Assembly: GCA_903837135.1 (NCBI GenBank)
Contig: CAILTK010000112.1
Coordinates: 1-59,095, forward strand
Reading direction: 5' to 3'
DNA: 59,095 nucleotides
Source: an uncultured Caulobacterales bacterium
GTDB lineage: Bacteria > Pseudomonadota > Alphaproteobacteria > Caulobacterales > Caulobacteraceae
In this document: in pieces, positions 50,684 through 59,095 of the stretch
Layout: the number at the start of each line of letters is the position of its first letter
Numbering within the stretch: the stretch's first letter is position 1
The notes under the pieces: model-generated
What the model was told of the DNA's origin: nothing
Database searches by the model: none
What the model saw: only the letters and a program-made list of their open reading frames with translations
Translations under genes and position numbers: made by a program

Positions 50684-52258
50684 ATGTCCATCGACCATCC
50701 GAGCTTCGGCCGCATCGCCGCCGATCGCGTCATCATCTTCGACACCACCCTTAGAGACGGCGAGCAGTCGCCGGGCTTCTCCATGACGCTCAGCGAGAAG
50801 CTGCGCATGGCCCAGGCCCTGGCCGAGCTCGGCGTCGACGTGATCGAGGCCGGCTTTCCGATCGCCTCCAACGACGACTTCGACGCGGTGCGCAAGATCG
50901 CCGAGGCGGTGCGGGGCCCGGTGATCGCCGGCCTCGCCCGCGCCGCGCCGGGCGACATCGTCCGCGCCGCCGAGGCGGTGAAGGGGGCGGCCCGGCCGCG
51001 CATCCACACCTTCATCTCCACCTCGGCCCTGCACATGAAGGCCAAGCTGCAGCTCGAGCCCGACGAGGTGATCGAGCGCATCGCCGCGTCGGTGGCCCTG
51101 GCCCGCAACCACGTGCCCGACGTGGAGTGGTCGGCCGAGGACGGCTCGCGCACCGACGCGGACTTCCTGTGCCGGGCGGTGGAGACCGCGATCAAGGCCG
51201 GGGCCACCACCATCAACGTGCCCGACACGGTGGGCTACGGCATGCCCGACGACATGGCCCGCATCTTCGCCATGTTGATCGAGCGCGTGCCGGGCGCCGA
51301 CGGGGTGATCTTCTCCACCCACAATCACAACGACCTCGGCCTCGCGGTCGCCAACTCGCTGGCCGCGGTCAAGGCCGGGGCGCGGCAGATCGAGGGCGCC
51401 ATCAACGGCATCGGCGAGCGCGCGGGCAACTGCTCGATCGAGGAGGTGGTGATGGCCATGCGCACTCGTCCCGACGCCTGCCCCTATGTCACCGGCATCG
51501 TCAGCGAGAACATCCTCAAGACCTCGCGCCTGCTCTCCACCACCACCGGCTTCGACGTCCAGCCCAACAAGGCCATCGTCGGCCGCAACGCCTTCGCCCA
51601 CGAGAGCGGCATCCACCAGGACGGCATGCTCAAGAACGCCCTGACCTACGAGATCATGACCCCGGCCAGCGTCGGCTGGACCAAGTCGAGCCTCGTTTTG
51701 GGCAAGCACTCGGGCCGCGCCGCCTTCCGCGCCAAGCTGAAGGAGATCGGCTACGGCGATCTCGGCGACAACCAGATCAACGACGCCTTCGCCCGCTTCA
51801 AGGACCTGGCCGACCGCAAGAAGACCGTGTTCGAGGACGACATCATCGCCCTGGTCGACGACGCGGCGGTCCGCGACCACGAGCGGGTCCGCTTCGTCGA
51901 CATGACCGTATGGACCGGCTCGCGCCAGCCGGCGCGCGCCCACCTGACGCTCGACATCGATGGCCAGCGCTGCACGGCCGAGGCCGAGGGCGACGGCGGC
52001 GTCGACGCGGCGTTCAAGGCCATCCGCGTGCTGTTCCCGCACGAGGCCGCGCTGCGGCTCTATTCGGTCGGCGCGGTCACCGAGGGCACCGACGCCCAGG
52101 CCAAGACCACCGTACGCCTGGAGGAGGACGGCCGCATGGTCGACGGCCAGGGCGCCGACACCGACACCATCGTCGCCGCCGTCCGCGCCTATGTGCACGC
52201 GCTGAACAAGCTCCTGGTCAAGCGCGAGCGCCGCGAGCCGGAGGCGATCAGTGCGTAG
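50684..52258 (+). CDS. leuA: 2-isopropylmalate synthase
   Basis: The 524-residue enzyme condenses acetyl-CoA with 2-ketoisovalerate, the first committed step of leucine synthesis. The catalytic barrel opens with FDTTLRDGEQSPGFSMT and carries the metal-binding HxH in FSTHNHNDLGLAVANSL, the linker GNCSIEEVVMAMRTR and HESGIHQDGMLK. The last 130 residues are the regulatory LeuA dimer domain (ALVDDAAVRDHERVRFVDMT onwards), through which leucine inhibits the enzyme. It is the first gene of the leu region. A 160-bp spacer with palindromes separates it from leuC. Confidence 0.96.
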   Translation: MSIDHPSFGRIAADRVIIFDTTLRDGEQSPGFSMTLSEKLRMAQALAELGVDVIEAGFPIASNDDFDAVRKIAEAVRGPVIAGLARAAPGDIVRAAEAVKGAARPRIHTFISTSALHMKAKLQLEPDEVIERIAASVALARNHVPDVEWSAEDGSRTDADFLCRAVETAIKAGATTINVPDTVGYGMPDDMARIFAMLIERVPGADGVIFSTHNHNDLGLAVANSLAAVKAGARQIEGAINGIGERAGNCSIEEVVMAMRTRPDACPYVTGIVSENILKTSRLLSTTTGFDVQPNKAIVGRNAFAHESGIHQDGMLKNALTYEIMTPASVGWTKSSLVLGKHSGRAAFRAKLKEIGYGDLGDNQINDAFARFKDLADRKKTVFEDDIIALVDDAAVRDHERVRFVDMTVWTGSRQPARAHLTLDIDGQRCTAEAEGDGGVDAAFKAIRVLFPHEAALRLYSVGAVTEGTDAQAKTTVRLEEDGRMVDGQGADTDTIVAAVRAYVHALNKLLVKRERREPEAISA

Positions 52259-52262
52259 GTCT

Positions 52263-52287
52263 CCCTTCCCCCTCGAGGGGGGAAGGG
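52263..52287. repeat. Palindrome after leuA (copy 1)
   Basis: CCCTTCCCCCTCGAGGGGGGAAGGG is an almost perfect palindrome centred on CTCGAG, 5 bp after the leuA stop. It matches the palindrome at 52391 in design and may act as a transcript 3' stem for leuA. Confidence 0.55.
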
Positions 52288-52390
52288 CCGGGGATGGGGG
52301 TGAACACGCCGCCATGTCCGCAGAGGGCGCCTGAGGAGCCCGCCTCGTCAGCCAGCCCCTTAACCTCAGCGCGAACACCCCCACTCCCAA

Positions 52391-52415
52391 CCTCTCCCCC
52401 CTCGAGGGGGAGAGG
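52391..52415. repeat. Palindrome overlapping the leuC ribosome binding site (copy 2)
   Basis: CCTCTCCCCCCTCGAGGGGGAGAGG is an almost perfect palindrome. Its right arm contains GAGAGG, part of the leuC Shine-Dalgarno sequence GAGAGGAG, so the RNA hairpin could hide the ribosome binding site. Confidence 0.55.
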
Positions 52416-52421
52416 AGTTAA

Positions 52422-53864
52422 GTGAACCCCATGACCCAATCCCTGTTCGACAAGCCCCAAACCCTCTTCGACAAACCCCAGACCCTCTTCGACAAACTCT
52501 GGGCGGCCCATGTGGTCGAGACCCTGCCCGACGGAGCGGCGATCCTGTTCATCGACCGGCACCTGGTGCACGAGGTGACCAGCCCGCAGGCGTTCGAGGG
52601 CCTGCGCGCCGCCGGACGCAAGGTGCGCCGGCCCGACTGCACCCTGGCGGTGGCCGACCACAATGTGCCGACCTCGCCGGGCCGCGTCGGCGCCGAGGCC
52701 GACAGCGTCCTGCAGCTGAAGACGCTGGAGGAGAACGTGGCGGCCTTCGGCGTGCCCTACATCCCGATCGACGACCCGCGCCAGGGCATCGTCCACGTGA
52801 TCGGACCCGAACTCGGCGCCAGCCTGCCGGGGATGACCATTGTCTGCGGCGACAGCCATACCTCGACCCACGGCGCGCTCGGCGCCCTGGCCTTCGGTAT
52901 CGGCACCTCGGAGGTCGAGCACGTGCTCGCCACCCAGACCCTGATCCAGTCCAAGCCCAAGGCCATGCGCATCACCGTCAAGGGGCGGCTGTCTCCGGGC
53001 GTCACCGCCAAGGATCTCGCCCTGCACATCATCGCCGAGATCGGCACGGCCGGCGGCACCGGCTGCGTGATCGAATACGCCGGCGAGGCGGTCCGCGCCC
53101 TCGACATGGCCGGGCGGATGACCCTCTGCAACATGTCGATCGAGGCGGGGGCCCGCGCCGGCCTGGTCGCGCCCGACGAGACCACCTTCGCCTATGTGCG
53201 CGGTCGGCCGATGGCGCCGCAGGGCGAGGCCTTCGACGCGGCGGTGGCCTACTGGCGCACCCTGCCGAGCGATCCCGGCGCGCGGTTCGACCGCGAGGTC
53301 GTCGTCGCCGCCGCCGACGTGGCGCCGATGGTCACCTGGGGCACCAGTCCGGAGGAAGGCGCGCCGATCAACGGCGGCGTGCCCAACGTCGTCACCGCCG
53401 ACGAGGAGCGCGCGCTCGAATACATGGCGCTGCGCCCCGGCCAGGGCGTGGCCGGGGCGCAGATCGACGTGGTGTTCATCGGCTCGTGCACCAACGGCCG
53501 GATCGAGGACATCCGCGAGGTCGCCCGCGTGGCCAGGGGCCGCTCGGTGGCCGAGGGCGTGCGGGCCCTGGTCGTGCCGGGCTCGGGCCTGGTCAAGGCC
53601 CAGGCCGAGGCCGAGGGGCTCGACCGGATCCTGATCGACGCCGGTTTCGAGTGGCGCGAGGCGGGCTGCTCCATGTGCCTCGGCATGAACCCGGACCGGT
53701 TGACCCCGGGCCAGCGCTGCGCCTCCACCTCCAATCGCAATTTCGAGGGGCGGCAGGGTCCGGGCGGGCGCACCCACCTGATGTCGCCGGCCATGGCGGC
53801 GGCGGCGGCGGTCACAGGCCGGATCGTCGATGTGCGAGAGCTTGGCGTGCGGGAGCTCGCCTGA
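52422..53864 (+). CDS. leuC: 3-isopropylmalate dehydratase large subunit
   Basis: GAGGAG lies 5-6 bp upstream of a GTG at 52422 but about 14 bp from the ATG at 52431, so the GTG is the better start (480 residues). The aconitase-type enzyme isomerises isopropylmalate with LeuD. The 4Fe-4S ligands are the Cys residues in [13 protein letters not shown] and [32 protein letters not shown] is also typical. Unusually, the N-terminus holds three tandem 7-codon units ([21 protein letters not shown]), where other LeuC proteins have only the last. It overlaps leuD by 3 bp. Confidence 0.96.
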   Translation: MNPMTQSLFDKPQTLFDKPQTLFDKLWAAHVVETLPDGAAILFIDRHLVHEVTSPQAFEGLRAAGRKVRRPDCTLAVADHNVPTSPGRVGAEADSVLQLKTLEENVAAFGVPYIPIDDPRQGIVHVIGPELGASLPGMTIVCGDSHTSTHGALGALAFGIGTSEVEHVLATQTLIQSKPKAMRITVKGRLSPGVTAKDLALHIIAEIGTAGGTGCVIEYAGEAVRALDMAGRMTLCNMSIEAGARAGLVAPDETTFAYVRGRPMAPQGEAFDAAVAYWRTLPSDPGARFDREVVVAAADVAPMVTWGTSPEEGAPINGGVPNVVTADEERALEYMALRPGQGVAGAQIDVVFIGSCTNGRIEDIREVARVARGRSVAEGVRALVVPGSGLVKAQAEAEGLDRILIDAGFEWREAGCSMCLGMNPDRLTPGQRCASTSNRNFEGRQGPGGRTHLMSPAMAAAAAVTGRIVDVRELGVRELA

Positions 53865-54487
53865 TGGACGCCTTCACCACCCTGACCGCGGTCGCCGCCC
53901 CCCTGCCGGCCGCCAACGTCGACACCGACAAGATCATCCCGGCGCGCTTCCTCAAGACCATCAAGCGCTCGGGCCTCGGGACCCACCTGTTCGACGGCCT
54001 GCGCTATGCGCCGGACGGGTCCGAGCGGCCGGAGTTCGTGCTGAACCAGCCGGCCTACCGCAAGGCCGAGATCCTGATCGCCCACGAGAACTTCGGCTGC
54101 GGCTCCTCGCGCGAGCACGCCGCCTGGGCCCTGCTCGACTTCGGCATCCGCTGCGTGATCGCCCCGTCCTTCGCCGACATCTTCCACGGCAATGCGCTGA
54201 AAAACGGCATCCTGCCGATCGCCCTGCCGCGGGCGGTGTGCGACGCCCTGATGCAGGACGCGGCCATGGGCGGCAACGCCCGCATCACCGTCGATCTCGA
54301 ACGCCAGGTCGTGATCCGGCCGAGCGGCGAGGAGATCAGCTTCGCCGTCGACCCCATGCGCCGCCATTTCCTGCTGAACGGGCTCGACGACATCGGCCAG
54401 ACCCTGCAGCACGAGGCCTCGATCACCGCCTTCGAGCAGGCGCGCGCCGCGACCCAGCCGTGGATTCCGGCGATTCCGGTCATCTAA
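53864..54487 (+). CDS. leuD: 3-isopropylmalate dehydratase small subunit
   Basis: The ATG at 53864 overlaps the leuC stop. The 207-residue product has the small-subunit swivel domain: [40 protein letters not shown] (substrate-binding motif) and [20 protein letters not shown]. It forms the heterodimer with LeuC that converts 2- to 3-isopropylmalate. leuB follows 36 bp downstream. Length and motifs are normal. Confidence 0.96.
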   Translation: MDAFTTLTAVAAPLPAANVDTDKIIPARFLKTIKRSGLGTHLFDGLRYAPDGSERPEFVLNQPAYRKAEILIAHENFGCGSSREHAAWALLDFGIRCVIAPSFADIFHGNALKNGILPIALPRAVCDALMQDAAMGGNARITVDLERQVVIRPSGEEISFAVDPMRRHFLLNGLDDIGQTLQHEASITAFEQARAATQPWIPAIPVI

Positions 54488-54523
54488 CCCCCCACACCCG
54501 TCATCCTCGGCCTTGAGATCCCC

Positions 54524-55603
54524 ATGACCAAATCCCTGCTCGTGCTGGCCGGCGACGGCGTCGGACCCGAGGTGATGCCGCAGGCGCTGCGGGTGCTGGA
54601 GCGGGTGTGCGAGCGCACCGGCCTTACGGTCGGGATCTCCACCGGCCTGGTCGGCGGGGCGGCCATCGACGGGGAGGGGAGGCCGCTGTCGGACGATACG
54701 CTCGCCCGCGCCCGGGCGGCCGACGCGGTCCTGTTCGGCTCGGTCGGCGGGCCGAAGTGGGACGGCCAGCCGTTCGACAACCGGCCCGAGCTCGCCATCC
54801 TCAAGCTCCGCTCCGAGCTTGGCCTTTTCGCCAACCTGCGCCCGGCCACGGTGTTCGCGCCCCTGGTGGAGGCCTCGACCCTGAAGCCCGAGGTGGTGCG
54901 CGGGCTAGATCTCATGATCGTGCGCGAGTCCACGGGCGGGATCTATTTCGGCGAGCCGCGCGGGATCGAGACCTTGCCGAACGGCGACCGGCGCGGCTTC
55001 AACACCGAGAGCTATTCCACCCCGGAGATCGAGCGCGTGGCGCGCGTCGCCTTCGAGCTGGCCCGCGGCCGCCAGAACCGGGTCACCAGCGTGGAGAAGG
55101 CCAATGTGATGGAGAGCGGCCTCGTCTGGCGCGAGGTGGTGCAGGCCCTGCGCGACCGCGACTATCCGGACGTGGCCCTGTCGCACATGTACGCCGACAA
55201 CTGCGCCATGCAACTGGCGCGCAATCCACGCCAGTTCGACGTCATCGTCACCGGCAATCTGTTCGGCGACCTGTTGTCCGACCTCGCCTCCATGCTGACC
55301 GGGTCGCTCGGCTTGTTGCCGTCGGCCACGCTCGGCGCGCCGGACGCCGCGGGCCGCCGGCCGGCGCTCTACGAACCGATCCACGGCTCGGCACCCGACA
55401 TCGCCGGCAAGGGAATCGCCAACCCCCTGGCCCAGATCCTGTCCCTGGCCATGCTGCTGCGCTGGAGCTTCGGCCTCGAGGACGAGGCCAAGGCGGTGGA
55501 GGCCGCGGTGATCGCCGCCCTCGCGGACGGCGCCCGCACCGCCGACCTCGGCGGGACCCTCAGCACGGTGGAGATGGGCGACGCGGTGCTGGAGCGGTTG
55601 TAG
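54524..55603 (+). CDS. leuB: 3-isopropylmalate dehydrogenase
   Basis: The 359-residue enzyme oxidises and decarboxylates 3-isopropylmalate with NAD. Marks are VLAGDGVGPEVMPQALRVLE, GSVGGPKWD, IVRESTGGIYFGEPRGIE, the metal-binding HMYADNCAMQL and VTGNLFGDLLSDLASMLTGS, and the NAD-binding EPIHGSAPDIAGKGIANP. It completes the leuC-leuD-leuB cluster and has normal length. A weak C/G hairpin followed by TTTT (about 55615-55642) lies just after the stop and may end the operon. Confidence 0.96.
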   Translation: MTKSLLVLAGDGVGPEVMPQALRVLERVCERTGLTVGISTGLVGGAAIDGEGRPLSDDTLARARAADAVLFGSVGGPKWDGQPFDNRPELAILKLRSELGLFANLRPATVFAPLVEASTLKPEVVRGLDLMIVRESTGGIYFGEPRGIETLPNGDRRGFNTESYSTPEIERVARVAFELARGRQNRVTSVEKANVMESGLVWREVVQALRDRDYPDVALSHMYADNCAMQLARNPRQFDVIVTGNLFGDLLSDLASMLTGSLGLLPSATLGAPDAAGRRPALYEPIHGSAPDIAGKGIANPLAQILSLAMLLRWSFGLEDEAKAVEAAVIAALADGARTADLGGTLSTVEMGDAVLERL

Positions 55604-55614
55604 GGCGGCTTATT

Positions 55615-55642
55615 CCTTCTCCCACAAGGGGAGAGGAGTTTT
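55615..55642 (+). terminator. Possible terminator after leuB
   Basis: CCTTCTCCC-acaa-GGGGAGAGG forms an imperfect stem (one mismatch and two wobble pairs) and is followed by agTTTTct, 12 bp after the leuB stop. It also resembles the interspersed CTCCCC palindromes seen elsewhere in the window. Confidence 0.4.
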
Positions 55643-56776
55643 CTACGCCGCCATCGCCTCCAGCGCCCGGTCGCCCGCGCGGGCGGTCTTGCGCTTGCTG
55701 CGGATCCAGCGCTGGGTCGGCATGTCGACACCGTAGTGGAAGGCGACCGCGAAGGCGACGGCGATGGCCGGGGTGATCGCCCACAGGGCCCATTGCAGGC
55801 CCGGCCCGGCGTGCAGCTTCTTCTCCAGCAGGTGGATCATGCCGAACAGGACGATCCGCACCGGTTCGTTGGTGATGAACAGGGAGAAGGAGATCACCGC
55901 CCCCTTCTCGAGCACATAGGAGGCCTTCCTCACCGGTGTCGCGCCGGCGCCGACCACCATGGCCGCGATCAGCAGGATGGAGACGAAGTCGAAGCGTCCC
56001 ACCGACTGCAGGCCGATCAGCACGACGAGGGCCGACACCCCGAGGCATCGCGCGATCCACGGCCGGATCGCCACGCTCTCGGAAAACCGCGCCAGCATGA
56101 TCCCGGCGATGAACAGGGGCAGGGCGCGCAGGGCGCCGATCTCCTGGGGGATCTGGAAGACGTCGCGGTGCAGGACCAGGTTCGACAGCCCGTCGGCGAC
56201 CGCCATCACGCCGAAGCCGGCGGCGAGGGCCAGGATCGGCGACTTGATCCGCGCGAACGCCCGCCACAGGAAGGGGAAGGCCGCATAGCAGACCAGGAGC
56301 GCCGACAGCGACCAGGAGGGATCGTTCCAGCCGCGGCCGCCGGGCACGCCGATCGAGGTGACCAGGAACAGCTGCGCCGGCAGCTGGCTCCAGTCGAAAT
56401 ACTCCATGTGCGCGGGGGCGAAGCCCACCGCCCCGCACGCCAGAACGAAGACCACCAGGCCCATCAGCATGATCAGGTGCGCCGGGACCACCCGCATGGC
56501 GCGGCGCTGGAAGAAGCCAAAGTTGGACATCTTGGCGCTGGCGACCCGGTCGCCGTAGATGCGGCCCAGCACATAGCCCGAGACGATCAGGAAGAAGTCG
56601 GTGGCCAGATAGCCGCGGCCCCAGATCGGATGCACCTTGGCCAGGTCGACCGGCGCCTCGAACGAATAGTGGTAGAGCACCATGCAGAAGGCGGCCATGA
56701 ATCGCAGGGCGTCCAAGGGGCCGCCGCGGGTCAGCGGCAGGGGCTTCAGGGCGGAGGTTGTATCAACCTGGGTCAT
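55643..56776 (-). CDS. Acyltransferase 3 family (OafA/YrhL-type) membrane protein
   Basis: The start at 56776 (MTQVDTTSALKPLPLTRGG) is used; the frame is open upstream through non-coding sequence. The 377-residue product has about ten predicted membrane helices and the family motifs DALRFMAAFCMVLYHY (containing R and the catalytic-type His), DFFLIVSGYVLGRIYG, FFQRRAMRVVPAHLIML, and WSLSALLVCYAAFPFLWRAF. Members acylate sugars of exopolysaccharides, O-antigen or peptidoglycan. No polysaccharide genes are adjacent, so its target is open. It converges on leuB and is divergent from the CAP-domain gene. Confidence 0.9.
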   Translation of the reverse strand: MTQVDTTSALKPLPLTRGGPLDALRFMAAFCMVLYHYSFEAPVDLAKVHPIWGRGYLATDFFLIVSGYVLGRIYGDRVASAKMSNFGFFQRRAMRVVPAHLIMLMGLVVFVLACGAVGFAPAHMEYFDWSQLPAQLFLVTSIGVPGGRGWNDPSWSLSALLVCYAAFPFLWRAFARIKSPILALAAGFGVMAVADGLSNLVLHRDVFQIPQEIGALRALPLFIAGIMLARFSESVAIRPWIARCLGVSALVVLIGLQSVGRFDFVSILLIAAMVVGAGATPVRKASYVLEKGAVISFSLFITNEPVRIVLFGMIHLLEKKLHAGPGLQWALWAITPAIAVAFAVAFHYGVDMPTQRWIRSKRKTARAGDRALEAMAA

Positions 56777-56917
56777 GGCGGGCTCTCGCGTGACGGGCGA
56801 ACCTCGTTCTGCAAGCTTTGCGCCTGCCAGGGGAAAACGGCCGCCGCCGGCGGGGGCGGCGACCTGCCACAGGTGTAAGCCCTTGCGGGTAAATGAAATG
56901 CGCGCACCCTGCGCGCG

Positions 56918-57754
56918 ATGTCGGGGATCATCCATCGCCGCGGGCTTATGCTGACGGCCGCCGCCGCCATGGCCGCGCCGTCCCTTGGCATGCCTGGACG
57001 CGCCCGGGCCTGGGCGAACGCGGCGCCGGGGTCGATCTCGCGCTACTACGAGCGGTTGCGCGCCCGGGTCGGCGACGCGGGGGGCGGGCGGTTTCTGCCC
57101 GCCGCCGAGGACGCCCTGCTCGGCGAACACAACCAGTTCCGCGCCGCGCAGCGGCTGCGGCCCCTGATCCGCCATGCGGCCCTCGACGTCGCCGCCCGGG
57201 CGCAGGCCGCCGACATGATCGAGCGCAGCTATTTCGCTCACGAAGCGCCTGAAGGGTATTCGTCGGTGGAGCGGGTCGGCCTGTTCGCCCGCCGCTTCGT
57301 CGGCCTGGCCGGCGAAAACCTCGTCGAGGTGGAGGGCGGCCCACCGTCCAGCGCGCCGGAGCTCTCCGAGCTCTGGCGCGACAGCCCCGGCCACCGGGCC
57401 AACATGCTGCGCGCCGGCTATTCGCACGTGGGCTTCGGCGTCGCGCGCAAGGGCGACCGCACCGTCGCCGCGGCCGCCTTCGGCGAGAGCTTCGCCGAGC
57501 TCACCGAGCCGCTCGCCTTCCGCGTCGGCGGCGTGGCCAGCGTGGCGCAGACCCTCGGCGTCGCGTCGCCGGTGCGGGGCTTCGGCCTCTCGCCGGTCGG
57601 CGGAGGCCGCAGCCTCGGTCCGTTCTGGCTCGAGGATCCTCCGCCGCAGATCGAGGTCGCCGGCGCCTATGCGCTCAAGCCCTACCTCGTCGATCCGGCG
57701 GTGCGCGGCCGCTACATCATCGTCGACGGCCCGATCATCGAGGCCGACGGCTAG
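56918..57754 (+). CDS. CAP (SCP/PR-1)-domain secreted protein
   Basis: The 278-residue product starts with a Tat-like leader (HRRGLMLTAAAAMAAPSLGM). The CAP fold follows, with HNQFRAAQRLRPLIRHAALD, AADMIERSYFAHEAPEG (HE of the cavity) and AGENLVEVEG, then LWRDSPGHRANMLRAGYSHV, the CAP signature with the second His. The last 90 residues are a separate beta-rich extension ending IIVDGPIIEADG. Bacterial CAP proteins are secreted and may bind lipids or act in the envelope, but most have no known function. Confidence 0.88.
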   Translation: MSGIIHRRGLMLTAAAAMAAPSLGMPGRARAWANAAPGSISRYYERLRARVGDAGGGRFLPAAEDALLGEHNQFRAAQRLRPLIRHAALDVAARAQAADMIERSYFAHEAPEGYSSVERVGLFARRFVGLAGENLVEVEGGPPSSAPELSELWRDSPGHRANMLRAGYSHVGFGVARKGDRTVAAAAFGESFAELTEPLAFRVGGVASVAQTLGVASPVRGFGLSPVGGGRSLGPFWLEDPPPQIEVAGAYALKPYLVDPAVRGRYIIVDGPIIEADG

Positions 57755-57800
57755 AGATGTCCTTGACGTGGTTCCGCCTGAGCGAGCCCTCGAGTCACAC

Positions 57801-57851
57801 GTTTAGAGCGCCGCTGGAGACAAAACCGGCTCCCACTTTCGCGCGGCGCTC
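57801..57851. repeat. Dispersed palindromic intergenic repeat, copy 2
   Basis: Starts GTTTAGAGCGCCGCTGG and ends CGCGCGGCGCTC, matching the copy at 17166-17217 over nearly its full length, with differences mainly in the loop half. Both copies lie in non-coding DNA near gene ends or promoters. Confidence 0.65.
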
Positions 57852-57960
57852 CGACGGGCCGGACCTCGCGTCGAAGCGCCGCGGCTCAATCGAAATGGCT
57901 TCGCTTTGAACCTTCATACTCGGTCGCTAATCGGTATCCGGGGCGTGGTTCGAGTAACGG

Positions 57961-58149
57961 GTGCAAGGCGTGGCTTCCCATCGTATTGTCGGTAGTGAGG
58001 TCGGGCGTCGGGTGACGCCCGGCAACGGGTCCATCCGTCTGATGGGGCGCTCGCGAAAACGTCGCCTGCGCGGCTGGGCGATCGTTCTGGCGCCGGTGGT
58101 CCTGGTCGGCGCGGCCGTCGCCGCGGTCGCCACCTGGCCGTTCCGCTGA
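57961..58149 (+). CDS. Possible small single-span membrane protein
   Basis: A 62-codon ORF whose second half is a clear membrane span (WAIVLAPVVLVGAAVAAVAT) preceded by a basic MGRSRKRRLRG, as in many real small membrane proteins. Initiation at the internal ATG at 58042 would give a 35-residue basic-plus-span protein, but neither start has a good ribosome binding site. No family is recognised. It sits in otherwise empty DNA between the CAP-domain and beta-helix genes. Confidence 0.35.
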   Translation: MQGVASHRIVGSEVGRRVTPGNGSIRLMGRSRKRRLRGWAIVLAPVVLVGAAVAAVATWPFR

Positions 58150-58410
58150 CGCGGGGCGCGCTGGGCCGCGGCGCGGTCGTCCCCGCATGAGCCTCTCCGT
58201 TCCACGATGCTTCCCCTGCGCCGCCCGCACCCAGACTTCCGCGTCAGACCGCGCTGAAAACATCTTGAGGTAGTCGTTCGGCGTATTTTCCGCGACGCAT
58301 TCGACCCTCAATTGTGGGGCCGTCCGTTACCATATTCGGATGCAAGATCGGCCTTGCGTAAGCGTTGCCGCAGGTTATGAACCCTCCGAAATTCTCTGGG
58401 GGAGGGCGCC

Positions 58411-59095
58411 GTGGAGACAGGGCGGATCGCACGGGTAGGGACGGCCTTAACGGCCTTGGTCGTCGGGCTCAGCGCGCCGGCGATGGCGGCGGCCTCGGTA
58501 TACACGGTGACATTGAGCACGGATTCGGCCTCCGGCGGTCTGGCGGGAACCGGGCCCGGGTCCGCCGGCGACCTGCGCGCCGCCATTATCGCCGCCAATA
58601 CCGCCGGGGGCGCCAACAGCATCGTCTTCGCCTGCGGGCCGGCCTGCGTCATCCCCCTGTCGGGCCCGTTGCCCCCCCTGACCTCCAACCTCACCATCGA
58701 CGGCGGAACGCCGGGCGCGGTGGTCATCGACGGCGCCAATAGCTACCGAATTTTCTTCGCTCAATCGGGCGCCGTCACCCTGAGCAACCTGGTGTTGCGC
58801 AACGCCCTGGCCCGGGGCGGCGCGGGGGGCGGAGGCGTCGCGACTAATGGCGGCGGCGGCGGCGGCGGAGCGGGTCTCGGCGCGGGCCTGTTCGTGAACG
58901 GCGCGGCCGTCACCGTCAGCAACGTCCAGTTCAATCATATGGTTGCGATCGGCGGCGCCGGCGGGGCCGGCGGCAGCAATGTCGGCCCGGGTGCCGGCGG
59001 CGGCGGGCTGGCCTTCGCGGGCGCCGCCGACGGCGCCAACGTCGGCGCCCCCGGCGGCGGCGGTGTGCAGGGCGCCGGGGCCCTCGGCGTCGGCG
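58411..59095 (+). CDS. Autotransporter-like beta-helix surface protein, 5' part only
   Basis: The start is a GTG at 58411 behind GGGGGAGG; the frame runs off the window. The product has a Sec signal (LTALVVGLSAPAMAASVYTV, cleavage likely after AMA), then the module GPGSAGDLRAAIIAANTAGG and SNLTIDGGTPGAVVIDGANS, typical of right-handed beta-helix surface proteins (CSLREAI-type start). Very Gly-rich repeats follow (ARGGAGGGGVATNGGGGGGG, GGAGGAGGSNVGPGAGGGG), with NA-rung repeats (VTLSNLVLRNAL, VTVSNVQFNHMV). Probably a large adhesin or autotransporter; the translocator domain lies outside the window. Confidence 0.82.
   Translation, partial: METGRIARVGTALTALVVGLSAPAMAAASVYTVTLSTDSASGGLAGTGPGSAGDLRAAIIAANTAGGANSIVFACGPACVIPLSGPLPPLTSNLTIDGGTPGAVVIDGANSYRIFFAQSGAVTLSNLVLRNALARGGAGGGGVATNGGGGGGGAGLGAGLFVNGAAVTVSNVQFNHMVAIGGAGGAGGSNVGPGAGGGGLAFAGAADGANVGAPGGGGVQGAGALGVG

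Noticed and set aside
58308-58938. Leftward ORFs opposite the beta-helix protein gene
   Set aside because: The plus-strand frame has a ribosome binding site, signal peptide and repeat pattern; the leftward frames are Ala/Gly/Arg shadows.

Overview
This is a GC-rich alphaproteobacterial chromosome segment. Protein style, the gene order dnaB-alr-mlaEF / radA-cvpA-purF, the rpsF-rpsR-rplI block and the leu cluster all suggest the Caulobacterales (Phenylobacterium/Caulobacter group). That placement is inferred from gene content; no database search was possible. There are no rRNA or tRNA genes, CRISPR arrays or recognisable insertion sequences in the window.

Accessory part (about 1-26.4 kb). The left edge cuts a DUF932 gene of the kind carried on plasmids and integrative elements. 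A divergent LysR / epoxide hydrolase pair and a small unknown gene follow. Then comes a defence island: (i) an AbiEi-type antitoxin gene whose partner toxin has shrunk to a 68-codon in-frame deletion remnant; (ii) a C-terminal scrap of a DUF4143 ATPase; (iii) a two-gene system, pseudokinase-like/SF1 helicase plus phospholipase-D-like nuclease, matching type I Mokosh; and (iv) a leftward four-gene array hipB-hipA-(PD-(D/E)XK-like protein)-(zinc-hook AAA_13 ATPase). The last looks like an undescribed composite toxin/defence operon and is the main discovery candidate.

From 16.4 to 24 kb lies a small-molecule redox/detoxification region: a glyoxalase-fold protein, a TetR regulator with a secreted protein, a leftward operon (cupin, internally duplicated unknown protein, AhpD-like protein, SDR), and a second SDR with a coenzyme-F420-reductase-like protein. 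A 16-bp palindrome of the form TATATCGggCGATATA lies upstream of the glyoxalase gene, the TetR gene and the cupin operon, so they probably form one TetR-controlled regulon. A GSU2403-type nucleotidyltransferase, a 3-methyladenine glycosylase and an NTF2-like protein close this part.

Core part (26.4-59.1 kb). An oxidoreductase and an MFS transporter are followed by two paralogous modules (DUF6249-like membrane protein, ECF sigma factor, small membrane protein), a YfgM-like TPR protein, bamB and der, and an LprI-like secreted protein. Leftward genes then include an SDR, purF, cvpA, an orphan antitoxin-like ORF, radA, mlaF, mlaE, alr and dnaB. After the rpsF-rpsR-rplI operon, with a good terminator, comes a membrane protein/XRE regulator pair behind a 17-bp inverted repeat. 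The leucine pathway leuA / leuC-leuD-leuB follows, preceded by a possible attenuator leader peptide and with a palindrome at the leuC ribosome binding site. The window ends with an acyltransferase, a CAP-domain protein and the start of a glycine-rich beta-helix, autotransporter-like surface protein cut by the right edge.
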